A stretch of 48,979 bases of DNA from Acidobacteriota bacterium (GTDB taxonomy: Bacteria > Acidobacteriota > Vicinamibacteria > Vicinamibacterales > CAVVIG01): positions 3,427 through 52,405 of the forward strand of contig JAFDVO010000039.1 in the NCBI GenBank assembly GCA_018268955.1, given 5' to 3'. Below are positions 15,120 through 23,918 of the stretch, piece by piece. The notes under the pieces were generated by a model that worked only from the letters and a program-made list of their open reading frames with translations, made no database searches and was not told where the DNA came from. The position numbers were made by a program, and so were the translations under genes. The stretch's first letter is position 1; the number at the start of each line of letters is the position of its first letter.

Positions 15120-17423
15120 TTGCTACGATTTATCTTCCTCGCGCTCGCGCTGGCGCTCCCACATGCGAACGAGGTCGCCGCTCAGGATGGGGCGGTCAGG
15201 CGCACAGTCGTCGGCACCGTTCTGGACTCGACAGGCGCAGTCATGCCAAAGGTGGAGGTCACCGTCACGACCGTCGATAGGCGCGTGACGGTCCACACGG
15301 ATACGGAAGGCCGATTCGAGGTCGGCGAGGCCGGACGCGGGCTGGCCACCATTGCAGTGATCGCGCAGGGCTTTGCCCCCGCCGTGATGACCGAGGTGAC
15401 CGGCGAGCGTCCGGTCGTGATCCAGCTACAGCCGGCGCGCATCGAAGAGCACGTCGAGGTGGCTTCGGTCGGCAGGGCCCACGTGACCTCCACAGCCACG
15501 CGGACCGCCGCCGCCCTCATCGAGGTGCCGCAGACCATCGACATCGTCGGCGCAGACATCCTCGAGCAGCAGGCGGCCACCTCGCTCGGGGACGCGCTGC
15601 GGAACGTCGCAGGCGTCAGCCCGAACCTCGGCGAAGGACGCCGCGACCAGTTCCTGATCCGTGGCTTCAGCGCCCAGACCGACACGCTGCTCGACGGCAC
15701 GCGCGACGATGCGCCGTACTATCGCGACGTCGCGACTGTCGATCGCATCGAGGTGCTCAAGGGACCCGCCGCCGCGCTGTTCGGCAGAGGGTCGTCAGGC
15801 GGCGTAATCAACCGGGTTCTCAAGAGCCCGCGGTTCGACCGACCGATTGCTGACGCGAGCATGGCGGTCGGGTCGCTCGGGACACGCCGACTCACTGCCG
15901 ACGTGGGCCGCTCCCTGAACGACGTCCTCTCGTTCCGCGCGGTTGCCGCGGCGGAGGACTCCACCTCCTATCGCGACTCGTACTTCCTCCAGCGCGTGAC
16001 CGCTGCACCGTCGATCTTGTGGACCGGCGCGTCGACGTCCGCGCTGATACAGGCCGAAGTGCTGCAGGACCGCAGGCTGCCCGATCGCGGCATTCCGTCC
16101 GTTGCCGGGCGCCCGGCCGACGTGCCCCGCGCGACGTTCTACGGGTTCGCTGCCGACGACTTCATCGACACGAACGTGGCGAGCACCGGGCTCCGGCTGG
16201 AACATCGGACGGCTCGAGGCTGGCTCCTGCGGCAGGTCGTTCGTCTGGGCCTTTACGACACCTCGTTCAGCAACACCGCGGCGACGGGCACGTCTCGCGT
16301 GAACGGTGTGTGGCAGGTCTCCCGGCAGCAATACAACGCCGAGCAGTCGCAGCAGAACCTGTTCTCCCAGACCGAGGTCGTCTTCGAGAGGCGCGCCGCG
16401 GGCATGCAGCACCAGGTGCTCGGTGGTGTGGAACTTGGCACGCAGCGTCGAACCACTCTTCGCTTCACTGGCTTCGCGCCGCCAGTGGCGCTGGTAGATC
16501 CGCAACCCACGCGGCCCACGTACTCGACGACGGCAGCAACCTACAACCGGTTCGATGGGACCACCGTCGGCACGTACGTGCAGGACCAGATCGCGTTCGG
16601 AACGCACTGGAAGGCGCTCGCCGGGATTCGCGCCGACCGGTTCGCGCAGCACCTCGACGACCGTCGTCCCGACAACCTCGACCTCGCGCGCACCGACATC
16701 ACGTGGAGTCCGCGCGCGGGCCTGGTGTTCCAACCGACGACCCACAGTTCCCTCTACACGAGCGTGAGCCGTTCGTCACAGCCCTCGGGAGACGGGTTGT
16801 CGCTGGCACTGAACACCGCGGAGCTGAAGCCGGAGTCAACCCGCAACCTCGAGGCCGGCGCGAAGGTGGAGGCCTTCGGCGCGCGAGCGATCGCCACGAT
16901 CTCCGTGTTCCGGCTCGATCGCTCGAATATCAAGACGACCGACCCGGTGGATCCCACGCGCCTGGTACTTGTCGGCCAGCAGCGCACTGACGGCGTCGAA
17001 GTCGCACTCGACGGCCGAATCGGTCGTCGCCTTCGCGCGCAGGGCGGTTTCGCGTGGCTCGACGCTCGTGTGCTCCGCTCGAATACCATCAGCAGCGGGG
17101 TCCGCATCGAGGGCAATCGGCCAGGGCTCGTGCCGGCTCGCAGCGGACAGGTGTGGTTGCAATACGAACTGACTGCCCGCGTCGCCGTGGCTGGCGGCCT
17201 CACGCGGCAGGGGCTGCGCTACACGTCCAATGACAACCTGGTGCAGCTTCCCGCGTACACCCGCGCGGACGCCGCAGTCACCTACTCACTTCGCAGGCTG
17301 CAGCTTGCGGTGAACGTCCGCAACCTGCTCGGCACCACGTTCTACGAGACGGCTTCCTCCAACTTCCAGATTCTCCCGGGCACACCGCGTGACGTCGTGT
17401 TCACCGTGCGGGTCGGTCGCTGA
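15120..17423 (+). CDS. TonB-dependent siderophore-type receptor
   Basis: The 767-residue outer-membrane receptor has a signal peptide, a carboxypeptidase-regulatory-like beta-sandwich (about residues 25-105, VVGTVLDSTGAVMPKVEVTV), a plug domain (LIEVPQTIDIVGADILEQQ, then VDRIEVLKGPAAALFGRGSSGGVINRV), and a 22-strand barrel ending in VVFTVRVGR. The plug motifs are those of FhuA/FepA-like siderophore receptors. ATG 15087 is possible but lies inside the Fur-like palindrome and adds a non-signal extension. TTG 15120 with GGAGAA 6 bases upstream gives a clean signal peptide and is preferred. A PepSY gene follows after 3 bases. The ligand is unknown. Confidence 0.9.
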   Translation: MLRFIFLALALALPHANEVAAQDGAVRRTVVGTVLDSTGAVMPKVEVTVTTVDRRVTVHTDTEGRFEVGEAGRGLATIAVIAQGFAPAVMTEVTGERPVVIQLQPARIEEHVEVASVGRAHVTSTATRTAAALIEVPQTIDIVGADILEQQAATSLGDALRNVAGVSPNLGEGRRDQFLIRGFSAQTDTLLDGTRDDAPYYRDVATVDRIEVLKGPAAALFGRGSSGGVINRVLKSPRFDRPIADASMAVGSLGTRRLTADVGRSLNDVLSFRAVAAAEDSTSYRDSYFLQRVTAAPSILWTGASTSALIQAEVLQDRRLPDRGIPSVAGRPADVPRATFYGFAADDFIDTNVASTGLRLEHRTARGWLLRQVVRLGLYDTSFSNTAATGTSRVNGVWQVSRQQYNAEQSQQNLFSQTEVVFERRAAGMQHQVLGGVELGTQRRTTLRFTGFAPPVALVDPQPTRPTYSTTAATYNRFDGTTVGTYVQDQIAFGTHWKALAGIRADRFAQHLDDRRPDNLDLARTDITWSPRAGLVFQPTTHSSLYTSVSRSSQPSGDGLSLALNTAELKPESTRNLEAGAKVEAFGARAIATISVFRLDRSNIKTTDPVDPTRLVLVGQQRTDGVEVALDGRIGRRLRAQGGFAWLDARVLRSNTISSGVRIEGNRPGLVPARSGQVWLQYELTARVAVAGGLTRQGLRYTSNDNLVQLPAYTRADAAVTYSLRRLQLAVNVRNLLGTTFYETASSNFQILPGTPRDVVFTVRVGR

Positions 17424-17426
17424 GCC

Positions 17427-18587
17427 ATGCGTCGCGCATTCTTCTGGCTGCATCTCGTGCTCGGCGTCGGCGCCGGGCTCCCGATCCTCACCATGTGTGC
17501 CACGGGCACGCTGCTCGCGCTGCAGCCGCAGATCATGGACTGGGCAGAAGCGGACCAGCGCCGTGTCACCGCGACCGGCGCTGCTCGCGTGTCGCCTGCT
17601 GCGATGCTGCACGCCGCTCTTGCCACCGCTCCGTCCGCAGAGACGCTCTCGATTACCGTCTTTAGGGATCCGTCTGCGTCTGTGAGCGTGACGATCGGCC
17701 GCGGCGATGTGCGCTACGTCGACCCGTTCACGGGAAACGTGCTGGGCACCGGTAGTCCACGCCTGCGACGAGTGTTCCAGTGGCTCACCGAGTTCCATCG
17801 ATGGTTCGCCGTCGGCGCTGGCGGTCGTGACACAGCCCGAGCCGTGACCGGCTGGAGTACCGCCGCGTTCGTGGTGCTGGCGATCTCCGGCGCGATCCTG
17901 TGGATTCCGCGGAGATGGACCCGTGCGTTGCTCGTTCGCGGCATCGTGCCCGGCTGGGCCTCGACCCCAGCCGCACGCCATTACAACTGGCACACGGTTG
18001 TCGGAATCTGGTGCGCGCCCGTGCTGTTCATGCTCGCGCTCACTGGAGTGATCATCGCGTTCCCGTGGGCGTCGCGCGCGCTCTACGCGATCGCCGGTAC
18101 GCCGCAGCCTCCCTCACAGGGCCGGGCAGAGTCCGTTGCGCCGGCGCGTCGAGCTGGTGCTCATGCGGATGCCGGCATTCCGCAGGCGCCGGACTTCCGT
18201 CGCGTGGACGCGGCATGGACGGTGGCTGAGGCACAACTGCCGACGTGGTCGGGCATCACGCTGCGGATTCAACCGCGCACAAACGGTCCGCTCTCGTTTA
18301 CCATTACCGACGCCGCCCATTGGAACCGGTTTGCCCGGTCGCAGCTGGTCGTCGATGCCACAGGCTCGACGGTCGTGCGCTGGGAGCCTTATACAGATAT
18401 CTCGACCGGCCAACGCTGGCGAGGATGGGCACGCTTCGCACACACGGGTGAACTCGGCGGTCTGGCAGGCCAGGTGGTGGCGGGTCTTGCATCCGCAGGA
18501 GCCACGCTGCTGGTGTACACGGGGTTCTCCCTCGCGATCCGAAGACTGACGCGCCGCATCTCGACCGGGCGTGCGCGCGCCGCATGA
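17427..18587 (+). CDS. PepSY-associated transmembrane protein (reductase-like)
   Basis: The 386-residue inner-membrane protein has four helices (about 7-30; GWSTAAFVVLAISGAILWI; VVGIWCAPVLFMLALTGVII; and a C-terminal VVAGLASAGATLLVYTGFSL) around PepSY-type extracytoplasmic domains. Conserved histidines occur at HLVLG, FHRWF, HYNWHTVVG and AHTGELGG, which in this family are likely heme ligands. PepSY_TM proteins next to siderophore receptors, such as FoxB-like proteins, are linked to reductive iron release. It lies 3 bases after the receptor and is almost certainly co-transcribed. Confidence 0.88.
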   Translation: MRRAFFWLHLVLGVGAGLPILTMCATGTLLALQPQIMDWAEADQRRVTATGAARVSPAAMLHAALATAPSAETLSITVFRDPSASVSVTIGRGDVRYVDPFTGNVLGTGSPRLRRVFQWLTEFHRWFAVGAGGRDTARAVTGWSTAAFVVLAISGAILWIPRRWTRALLVRGIVPGWASTPAARHYNWHTVVGIWCAPVLFMLALTGVIIAFPWASRALYAIAGTPQPPSQGRAESVAPARRAGAHADAGIPQAPDFRRVDAAWTVAEAQLPTWSGITLRIQPRTNGPLSFTITDAAHWNRFARSQLVVDATGSTVVRWEPYTDISTGQRWRGWARFAHTGELGGLAGQVVAGLASAGATLLVYTGFSLAIRRLTRRISTGRARAA

Positions 18588-18604
18588 ACTGACGACGGCA
18601 CACG

Positions 18605-19447
18605 ATGATGCTGATTGATTCCGTAGCCGCGCTGACCCGCGCCATCGACGCGCATGCCGTGTGGCCGCACCTGCCGGTGTGGGCGTACGTGCTCATCACG
18701 CTGATCGACACGCACATCACGACGACGTGCGTCACGCTGTACCTGCATCGTTGCCAGACCCACCGGGCGATCACCTTCTCGCCCGTCGTCGAGCACCTGA
18801 TGCGCTTCTGGCTGTGGGTGCGCACCGCGATGCCAACCCGGGAGTGGGTCGCGGTGCATCGCTGCCATCACGCGTACGTGGATACGGACAAGGATCCGCA
18901 CAGCCCCGTCTACTACGGCATCTGGCGCGTGCTGTTCCTCGGCACGGCGCTCTACCATCGGGCCAAGAACAACAGGCAGATCATCGAGCAGTTCGGGAAG
19001 GGAACCCCAGACGACGTGCTGGAGTATCTCTACGACGACATGAGCCTGCTCGGCCCGTTCCTGACCCTCGCCGCGAACCTGTGGCTCTTCGGGACAGCCG
19101 GGTTCTTCATGTGGCTCGTCGAGATGGCGTGGATCCCGTTCTTTGCCGCCGGCGTCATCAACGGCCTCGGGCACTACTGGGGGTACCGCAACTTCGAAAC
19201 CCCGGATGCGTCGACGAACCTGCCTGGCAAGCCCTGGTCGCTGTTCACCGCTGGCGAGGCGCTGCACAACAACCATCACCACATCCAGAACGCCGCCCGA
19301 TTCTCGATGCGGAAGGGCGAGATCGATCCCGGCTACGTGTACTTCAGCATCCTGAAATCGCTCGGGCTCGCGAGCCAGCGCCGTCCTGACGTGTCGGATC
19401 TCCTGCAACCAGAAGCAGCAGGAGTGACAGCGCAGTCGCAGGCCTGA
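18605..19447 (+). CDS. Acyl-CoA/fatty acid desaturase (first copy)
   Basis: The 280-residue membrane di-iron desaturase has the three histidine boxes HRCQTH, HRCHH and HNNHH, and hydrophobic segments around them, for example LITLIDTHITTTCVTLYLH. Delta-9 type desaturases use O2 and electrons to place a double bond in acyl chains. It follows the PepSY gene by 17 bp and converges with the RegA-like regulator (3-bp gap). A second desaturase is at 38151. The first box is HRCQTH, whereas the other copy has HRYFAH, so substrate or partner may differ. Confidence 0.9.
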   Translation: MMLIDSVAALTRAIDAHAVWPHLPVWAYVLITLIDTHITTTCVTLYLHRCQTHRAITFSPVVEHLMRFWLWVRTAMPTREWVAVHRCHHAYVDTDKDPHSPVYYGIWRVLFLGTALYHRAKNNRQIIEQFGKGTPDDVLEYLYDDMSLLGPFLTLAANLWLFGTAGFFMWLVEMAWIPFFAAGVINGLGHYWGYRNFETPDASTNLPGKPWSLFTAGEALHNNHHHIQNAARFSMRKGEIDPGYVYFSILKSLGLASQRRPDVSDLLQPEAAGVTAQSQA

Positions 19448-19450
19448 GGT

Positions 19451-20011
19451 CTACGTCTCTGGCGCCGGGTTCTTGAACAGCTTGCGCTGCAGCGAGCGCC
19501 GGTGAATGCCCAGCAACCGCGCCGCGTGTGACACGTTGCCGTCGCAGTCGGCGAGCACACGCTGGATGTGCTCCCACTCGACGCGCGCGAGGGTCTGCAC
19601 GGCTGGTGTCGGCGCGCTGGGCGGCGTCTCCTCGTCTTCGGCGAACGCAGCCACGATCTGATCGGCATCGACCGGCTTCGTCAAGTAGGTGTGGGCTCCC
19701 AGCTTGACGCTCTGCACGGCGGTCGCGATGCTTCCGTAGCCCGTAAGGACGACGATCCGTGTGGTGCTGTCGAGCGACTTCAGGTCGCGCACGACATCCA
19801 GACCCGAGCGGCCCGGCAGCTTGAGGTCGACCAGCGCGCACTCAGGCGTATCCTCTCGTGCAGCCGCAAGCGCGGCCTCGTAGTCTTCCACCCCCACTGC
19901 TGAGAATCCGCGCGCATCGAGCGCACGTACCAACCGCGTCCGGAAGGCTTCGTCATCATCGACGACCAGCAGCGTGCGTCGCTCCGTCGCTGCGGGCACG
20001 GAGGCGCTCAT
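19451..20011 (-). CDS. RegA/ActR/PrrA-type response regulator
   Basis: The 186-residue regulator has a receiver domain (about 13-125; acidic pocket DDD at 18-20, phospho-acceptor D62 in LVDLKLPG, T-G-Y switch region, K in LTKPVD), a proline-containing linker, and a Fis-type helix-turn-helix at the C-terminus (GNVSHAARLLGIHRRSLQRKL). This compact layout is that of RegA/PrrA/ActR, global redox regulators. It overlaps its kinase by 4 bp (ATGA), so the pair is an operon. It is slightly basic and long at the C-terminus (KNPAPET). Confidence 0.93.
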   Translation of the reverse strand: MSASVPAATERRTLLVVDDDEAFRTRLVRALDARGFSAVGVEDYEAALAAAREDTPECALVDLKLPGRSGLDVVRDLKSLDSTTRIVVLTGYGSIATAVQSVKLGAHTYLTKPVDADQIVAAFAEDEETPPSAPTPAVQTLARVEWEHIQRVLADCDGNVSHAARLLGIHRRSLQRKLFKNPAPET

Positions 20012-21351
20012 GCGGACACTCCCTGGCTCACGGCGACGTCCGTCGGCACCTGCAGCGTGGCCGTCGTGCCTTGCGCCGACTCCAGTGTCAGCGACCCGCC
20101 GAGTCGCTCTGCGAACACGCGCGCGAGGAAGAGTCCAAGGCCCAGGCCGCGGCCCGGCTCCTTGGTGGTGAAGAACGGTTCGCCCGCGCGACGAAGCAGC
20201 TCCGACGACATCCCCGTGCCCCGGTCGATCACGGAGACTGTCAAGGCCTGGCCAACGGCGTCGATCCGGACCCGGACTGGAGCATCGGTGCCGGTGGCGT
20301 CGAGCGCGTTCGTGATCAGCGAGAGGATGGCCTGCGTGAGCCCACTGCGTGGCAGGAACAGCTGGCGCGCGGAGGGTGTCACGTCCAGCACCAGCCTGTC
20401 CGCACGGTCGGGAGATAACCGGCCGCGAATATCGCCCGCGAGCGCGTCCAGGCCGAAGCGCTCTGGTTCGTCAACCGCGCTGCCGCCGGCCCGTCCGCTC
20501 ATCTGATCGAGGATGGCGCGGCACCGGTCGACCTCCGTCCGGATCAGTCGCGCATCGTCTGCGAGGTCGGGCACGGTGCCTCGCGCCGTAGCAGCGTGCT
20601 CCAGTTCACGCGACGCCAGCGCAATCGTGGCGAGCGGGGTCGACAGTTCGTGCGCAGCGCCCGCCGCCAGCGTGGTCAGCGAGACGAGCCGTTCCGCGCG
20701 TGCGGCCTGCAGGCGGACAGCCTCGAGCTGCTCTTCGCGACGCGCGAGCGCGTTCGACGCCTGCACGATGAAGTACGCGACCAGTTCCGCCGTCAGCGCG
20801 ATCGACAACCACATCGTGAACAGGTGCGTGGGGAAGTCGTTCAGTCGATGGTGGCCCGGCACGAGTTCCGTAAGGTGCCAGTAGGCAAGGAGCGAGTAGC
20901 CACCGGCGCTGACCGCCGCCGTGAGGATGCCGCTCCAGGTGCCGACGGTCAGACCCGCCAACGCGATCGGCACGACGTAGGCCACGGCGAAGGGATTGAA
21001 CGGGCCGCCGGTCAACTCCAGCAACTCCGTCAGGAGCAGCGGCTGCAGGGCCAGGTCCAGTGCGGACAGCCATGGCGGCGCTGGCCGGCCGTGCGACAGG
21101 CGCACGGCGGCCGTGGCGTTCAGCAGCGCGGTGACGGCCAGCAGCGGCGCCACACGGCCAAGCGGGAAATCGAGCTCCGGCAGCAGCAGCCACACGACGA
21201 CGACGAGGCTTTCGACCGTGGCGCGGGCCCACCGCAGGCGCGCAAGCCATGGGACCGCGGCCAAGGTCGTCGCCGCCAGATACCAGGGGGTCGCCGTGGC
21301 GCGGGTGTTCTCGCGGCGAGCGGTGTCAGCAGGCTCGGCGGTCACGGTCAT
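20008..21351 (-). CDS. RegB/PrrB/ActS-type redox sensor histidine kinase
   Basis: The 447-residue membrane kinase has six predicted helices in the first 215 residues. It carries the quinone-site-like GGPFNPFAVAYVVPIAL segment of RegB, the H-box AAGAAHELSTPLATI, a single cysteine in EVDRCRAILDQM at the place of the redox-active RegB cysteine, and N, G1 and G2 boxes (ITNALDATG, DRGTGM, GLGLGLFLA). In the family, ubiquinone redox state and the cysteine set kinase activity. The ATG at 21351 gives a cytoplasmic N-terminus. A RegA-like box lies 50 bp upstream. Confidence 0.92.
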   Translation of the reverse strand: MTVTAEPADTARRENTRATATPWYLAATTLAAVPWLARLRWARATVESLVVVVWLLLPELDFPLGRVAPLLAVTALLNATAAVRLSHGRPAPPWLSALDLALQPLLLTELLELTGGPFNPFAVAYVVPIALAGLTVGTWSGILTAAVSAGGYSLLAYWHLTELVPGHHRLNDFPTHLFTMWLSIALTAELVAYFIVQASNALARREEQLEAVRLQAARAERLVSLTTLAAGAAHELSTPLATIALASRELEHAATARGTVPDLADDARLIRTEVDRCRAILDQMSGRAGGSAVDEPERFGLDALAGDIRGRLSPDRADRLVLDVTPSARQLFLPRSGLTQAILSLITNALDATGTDAPVRVRIDAVGQALTVSVIDRGTGMSSELLRRAGEPFFTTKEPGRGLGLGLFLARVFAERLGGSLTLESAQGTTATLQVPTDVAVSQGVSA

Positions 21352-21400
21352 CGATAGCTCAGTGTAAGGCGCGCTGCTGCGGGGCGAACGCCACTCGGGT

Positions 21401-21415
21401 GCGACAAAAAGCCGC
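21401..21415. promoter_or_regulatory. RegA/PrrA-like binding box
   Basis: GCGAC-AAAAA-GCCGC fits the RegA/PrrA/RegR-type consensus GCGNC, spacer, GNCGC, in the 100-bp gap between the divergent regB and TonB-receptor genes. This would allow autoregulation and control of the receptor. The match is by eye; binding is inferred. Confidence 0.5.
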
Positions 21416-21451
21416 ACCGGCTCGTGCACTGCCTGTTCGTACACTACCGCG

Positions 21452-23788
21452 ATGCGTCTCCGAGCGTTGCCCTTCCTGTTGGGCCTGCTGGCCTTCCTGT
21501 GTCGCGGCGTTCCGACCTACGCCCAGCCGGCGTCCGTGACGGGCGTCGTCCGTGACGAGACGGGCGGTGTACTGCCGGGAGTCGAGGTGCGCATCAAGTC
21601 GGGCGAGGCCGAACCGAAGGTGGTCGTCACCGATGCTGGCGGACGCTTCTCCGCATCGCAGGTGCCGCCAGGCCGGGCGCAGCTCACGTTCACGATGCTG
21701 AACTTCGGCACCGTGCGCCGGGAGGTCACCGTGCCGCCGTCGGGTTCGGTGCAGGCCGACGCGGTGCTGCACTACGTGTTGAGCGCCGACGTGACCGTCA
21801 GTGCCGGCCGCACGTTCACCAACCTTGCCGACGCCGCGGATCCGGCCGAGAACCTCGTCGGCATTGCGCAGTCGGCGAGTCAGGGCGCCATTACCGCGCA
21901 GCAGCTCGAAACGCGGCCCATCTCCCGCGCGGGCGAAGTGCTGGAGACGGTCCCCGGCATCATCGTCAGCCAACACAGCGGAGAGGGCAAGGCGAACCAG
22001 TACTACCTGCGCGGCTTCAACCTCGATCACGGCACCGACTTCGCCACGACCGTTGCCGGGATGCCCGTGAACATGCCGACGCACGCGCATGGACATGGCT
22101 ATACGGATCTCAACTTCCTGATCCCGGAGCTTGTGAGCGGCGTCCAGTACTCCAAAGGGCCGTACTTCGCTGAGCAGGGGGACTTCGCCACCGCGGGTGC
22201 CGCAAACATCAACTACGCCAACCGTGTCGACCGTCCACTCGTTCGCGTCGTGGGCGGCGAGCACAGCTATGGCCGCGTGCTCGCAACCGGATCGACGACG
22301 AAAGGGCCAGGCACCACGCTGGGTGCGGTGGAGCTCGAACACAATAACGGCCCATGGGTGAGCCCTGACGGATTCCGCAAGCTGAATGTGGTGGGGCGGT
22401 ATACACGCGGTGACTCGGTGTCCGGCTTCTCGGTGACAGGGATGGCGTACACGGCTCGTTGGAATGCCACTGACCAGATTCCGGCGCGTGCCGTCGAGGC
22501 CGGTGCACTCGCCCGTTTCGGGAACATCGACCCGAGTGACGGGGGCTCGACCTCACGGGTCAGCGGCTCACTCGAGTGGCAGCGCTCGACCGCGCGCTCG
22601 CTCACCAAGATCGCGGCGTTCGGCATCGGATACCGGCTCGCGCTGTTCTCGAATTTCACCTATTTCCTCGACGATCCGGTGAACGGTGACCAGTTCCGGC
22701 AGGCCGACCACCGGTTCGTCAGCGGGGCCCGACTCACGCACAAGCGGATGGGGCGCTGGGGCGAACACACCGTCCAGAACGTGTTCGGTGTCCAGGCGCG
22801 CAACGATCGGATCTCGCTCTGGCTCGATCGTACGAAGGCGCGTGACATCCTCGGCACCATCCGGCGGGACGACGTGCTTCAGTCGAGCGTGGCGGGCTTC
22901 GCCGAGAACTCGATCGAATGGACATCGTGGCTGCGTACCACGGCCGGCCTGCGCGTCGATGCGTACCGCTTCGACGTGAACGCGATCAGCGAGCCGATCA
23001 ACGGTGGCGTTGCCCATTCGGGCATTGCCAGCCCCAAGGGCGGGATCGTTGTGGGGCCATTCCGCGCGACGGAGTTCTACGGCAACATCGGCCGCGGCTT
23101 CCATAGCAACGACGCACGTGGAGCGACGATCACCGTCGCGCCCGGTACGGGCGTGCCCGCCGATCGCGTGACGCCGCTGGCGGCGGCTACGGGCGCCGAA
23201 GTTGGCGTGCGGACGGTCGCGATCCCGCACCTCCAATCGAGCCTGTCCGTCTGGAATCTGGACCTCGCATCAGAACTTGTCTTCTCCGGGGATGCCGGTA
23301 CCACCGAAGCCGGACGCCCAAGCCGCCGGCACGGCGTGGAGTTCGCGAACTACTACCACCCGTTCACGTGGCTGACGCTCGATGCGGACGTCTCGCTCTC
23401 CCGAGCGCGGTTCGAGGACGAGGATGCGGTCGGGTCGGCCATTCCGGGGGCCGTGAAGACGGTGGTGTCGGCCGGTGTGACGCTGGAGAACGTCCACCGG
23501 TTCTACGGCAGCGCGCGTCTTCGCTACTTCGGCCCGCGGCCGCTCACCGAGGACGACAGCGTCCGCTCCAATGCCACGAAGCTGATGAACATCGAAGCTG
23601 GATACCACTGGTCGGACCGGCTCCGGATGTCGGTTGACGGGCTGAACATCCTGAATACGCCCGACAGCGACATCGACTACTTCTACACGTCGCGGCTCCC
23701 GGGCGAACCGCTCGGAGGAGTGAACGACCGTCACTTCCACCCCGCACTGCCGCGCACGTTCAGGGTCAGCCTCAGCGTGGGGCTGTAG
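21452..23788 (+). CDS. TonB-dependent receptor with regulatory-like domain and His-rich plug
   Basis: The 778-residue outer-membrane receptor has a signal peptide to about residue 24 (PTYAQ), a carboxypeptidase-regulatory-like domain (VTGVVRDETGGVLPGVEVRI), a plug domain starting near residue 140 (QLETRPISRAGEVLETVPGIIV), and a barrel ending FRVSLSVGL. The plug loop holds NMPTHAHGHGYTDLNF with three histidines in six residues, a candidate metal or ligand-contact site. The ligand is unknown. It diverges from regB with a RegA-like box between them. The next element is an octamer array. Confidence 0.9.
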   Translation: MRLRALPFLLGLLAFLCRGVPTYAQPASVTGVVRDETGGVLPGVEVRIKSGEAEPKVVVTDAGGRFSASQVPPGRAQLTFTMLNFGTVRREVTVPPSGSVQADAVLHYVLSADVTVSAGRTFTNLADAADPAENLVGIAQSASQGAITAQQLETRPISRAGEVLETVPGIIVSQHSGEGKANQYYLRGFNLDHGTDFATTVAGMPVNMPTHAHGHGYTDLNFLIPELVSGVQYSKGPYFAEQGDFATAGAANINYANRVDRPLVRVVGGEHSYGRVLATGSTTKGPGTTLGAVELEHNNGPWVSPDGFRKLNVVGRYTRGDSVSGFSVTGMAYTARWNATDQIPARAVEAGALARFGNIDPSDGGSTSRVSGSLEWQRSTARSLTKIAAFGIGYRLALFSNFTYFLDDPVNGDQFRQADHRFVSGARLTHKRMGRWGEHTVQNVFGVQARNDRISLWLDRTKARDILGTIRRDDVLQSSVAGFAENSIEWTSWLRTTAGLRVDAYRFDVNAISEPINGGVAHSGIASPKGGIVVGPFRATEFYGNIGRGFHSNDARGATITVAPGTGVPADRVTPLAAATGAEVGVRTVAIPHLQSSLSVWNLDLASELVFSGDAGTTEAGRPSRRHGVEFANYYHPFTWLTLDADVSLSRARFEDEDAVGSAIPGAVKTVVSAGVTLENVHRFYGSARLRYFGPRPLTEDDSVRSNATKLMNIEAGYHWSDRLRMSVDGLNILNTPDSDIDYFYTSRLPGEPLGGVNDRHFHPALPRTFRVSLSVGL

Positions 23789-23794
23789 GGCAAT

Positions 23795-23866
23795 GCAAGA
23801 ATGCAAAAATGCAGAAATGCAAGAATGCAAAAACGCAAGAATGCAAGAACGCAAGAATGCAAGAAC
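23795..23866. repeat. Octamer tandem array (GCAAGAAY family), nine units
   Basis: Nine consecutive 8-bp units (GCAAGAAT, GCAAAAAT, GCAGAAAT, GCAAGAAT, GCAAAAAC, GCAAGAAT, GCAAGAAC, GCAAGAAT, GCAAGAAC) lie between the convergent ends of the receptor gene and the cupredoxin lipoprotein gene. A GGCCTC/GAGGCC hairpin follows at about 23869-23886. The GCAAGAAC unit is a rotation of GAACGCAA, as in the array at 40201. There is no spacer structure of a CRISPR. Confidence 0.9.
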
Positions 23867-23918
23867 GCAGGCCTCAGCCCGAGGCCGAGAGCCTGCAGCC
23901 CGATGAGCGAAGGCTGAT

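Noticed and set aside
23795..23866. CRISPR array
   Set aside because: Units are 8 bp with no spacers, and there are no cas genes near. The same applies to the arrays at 37737, 40201 and 48901.
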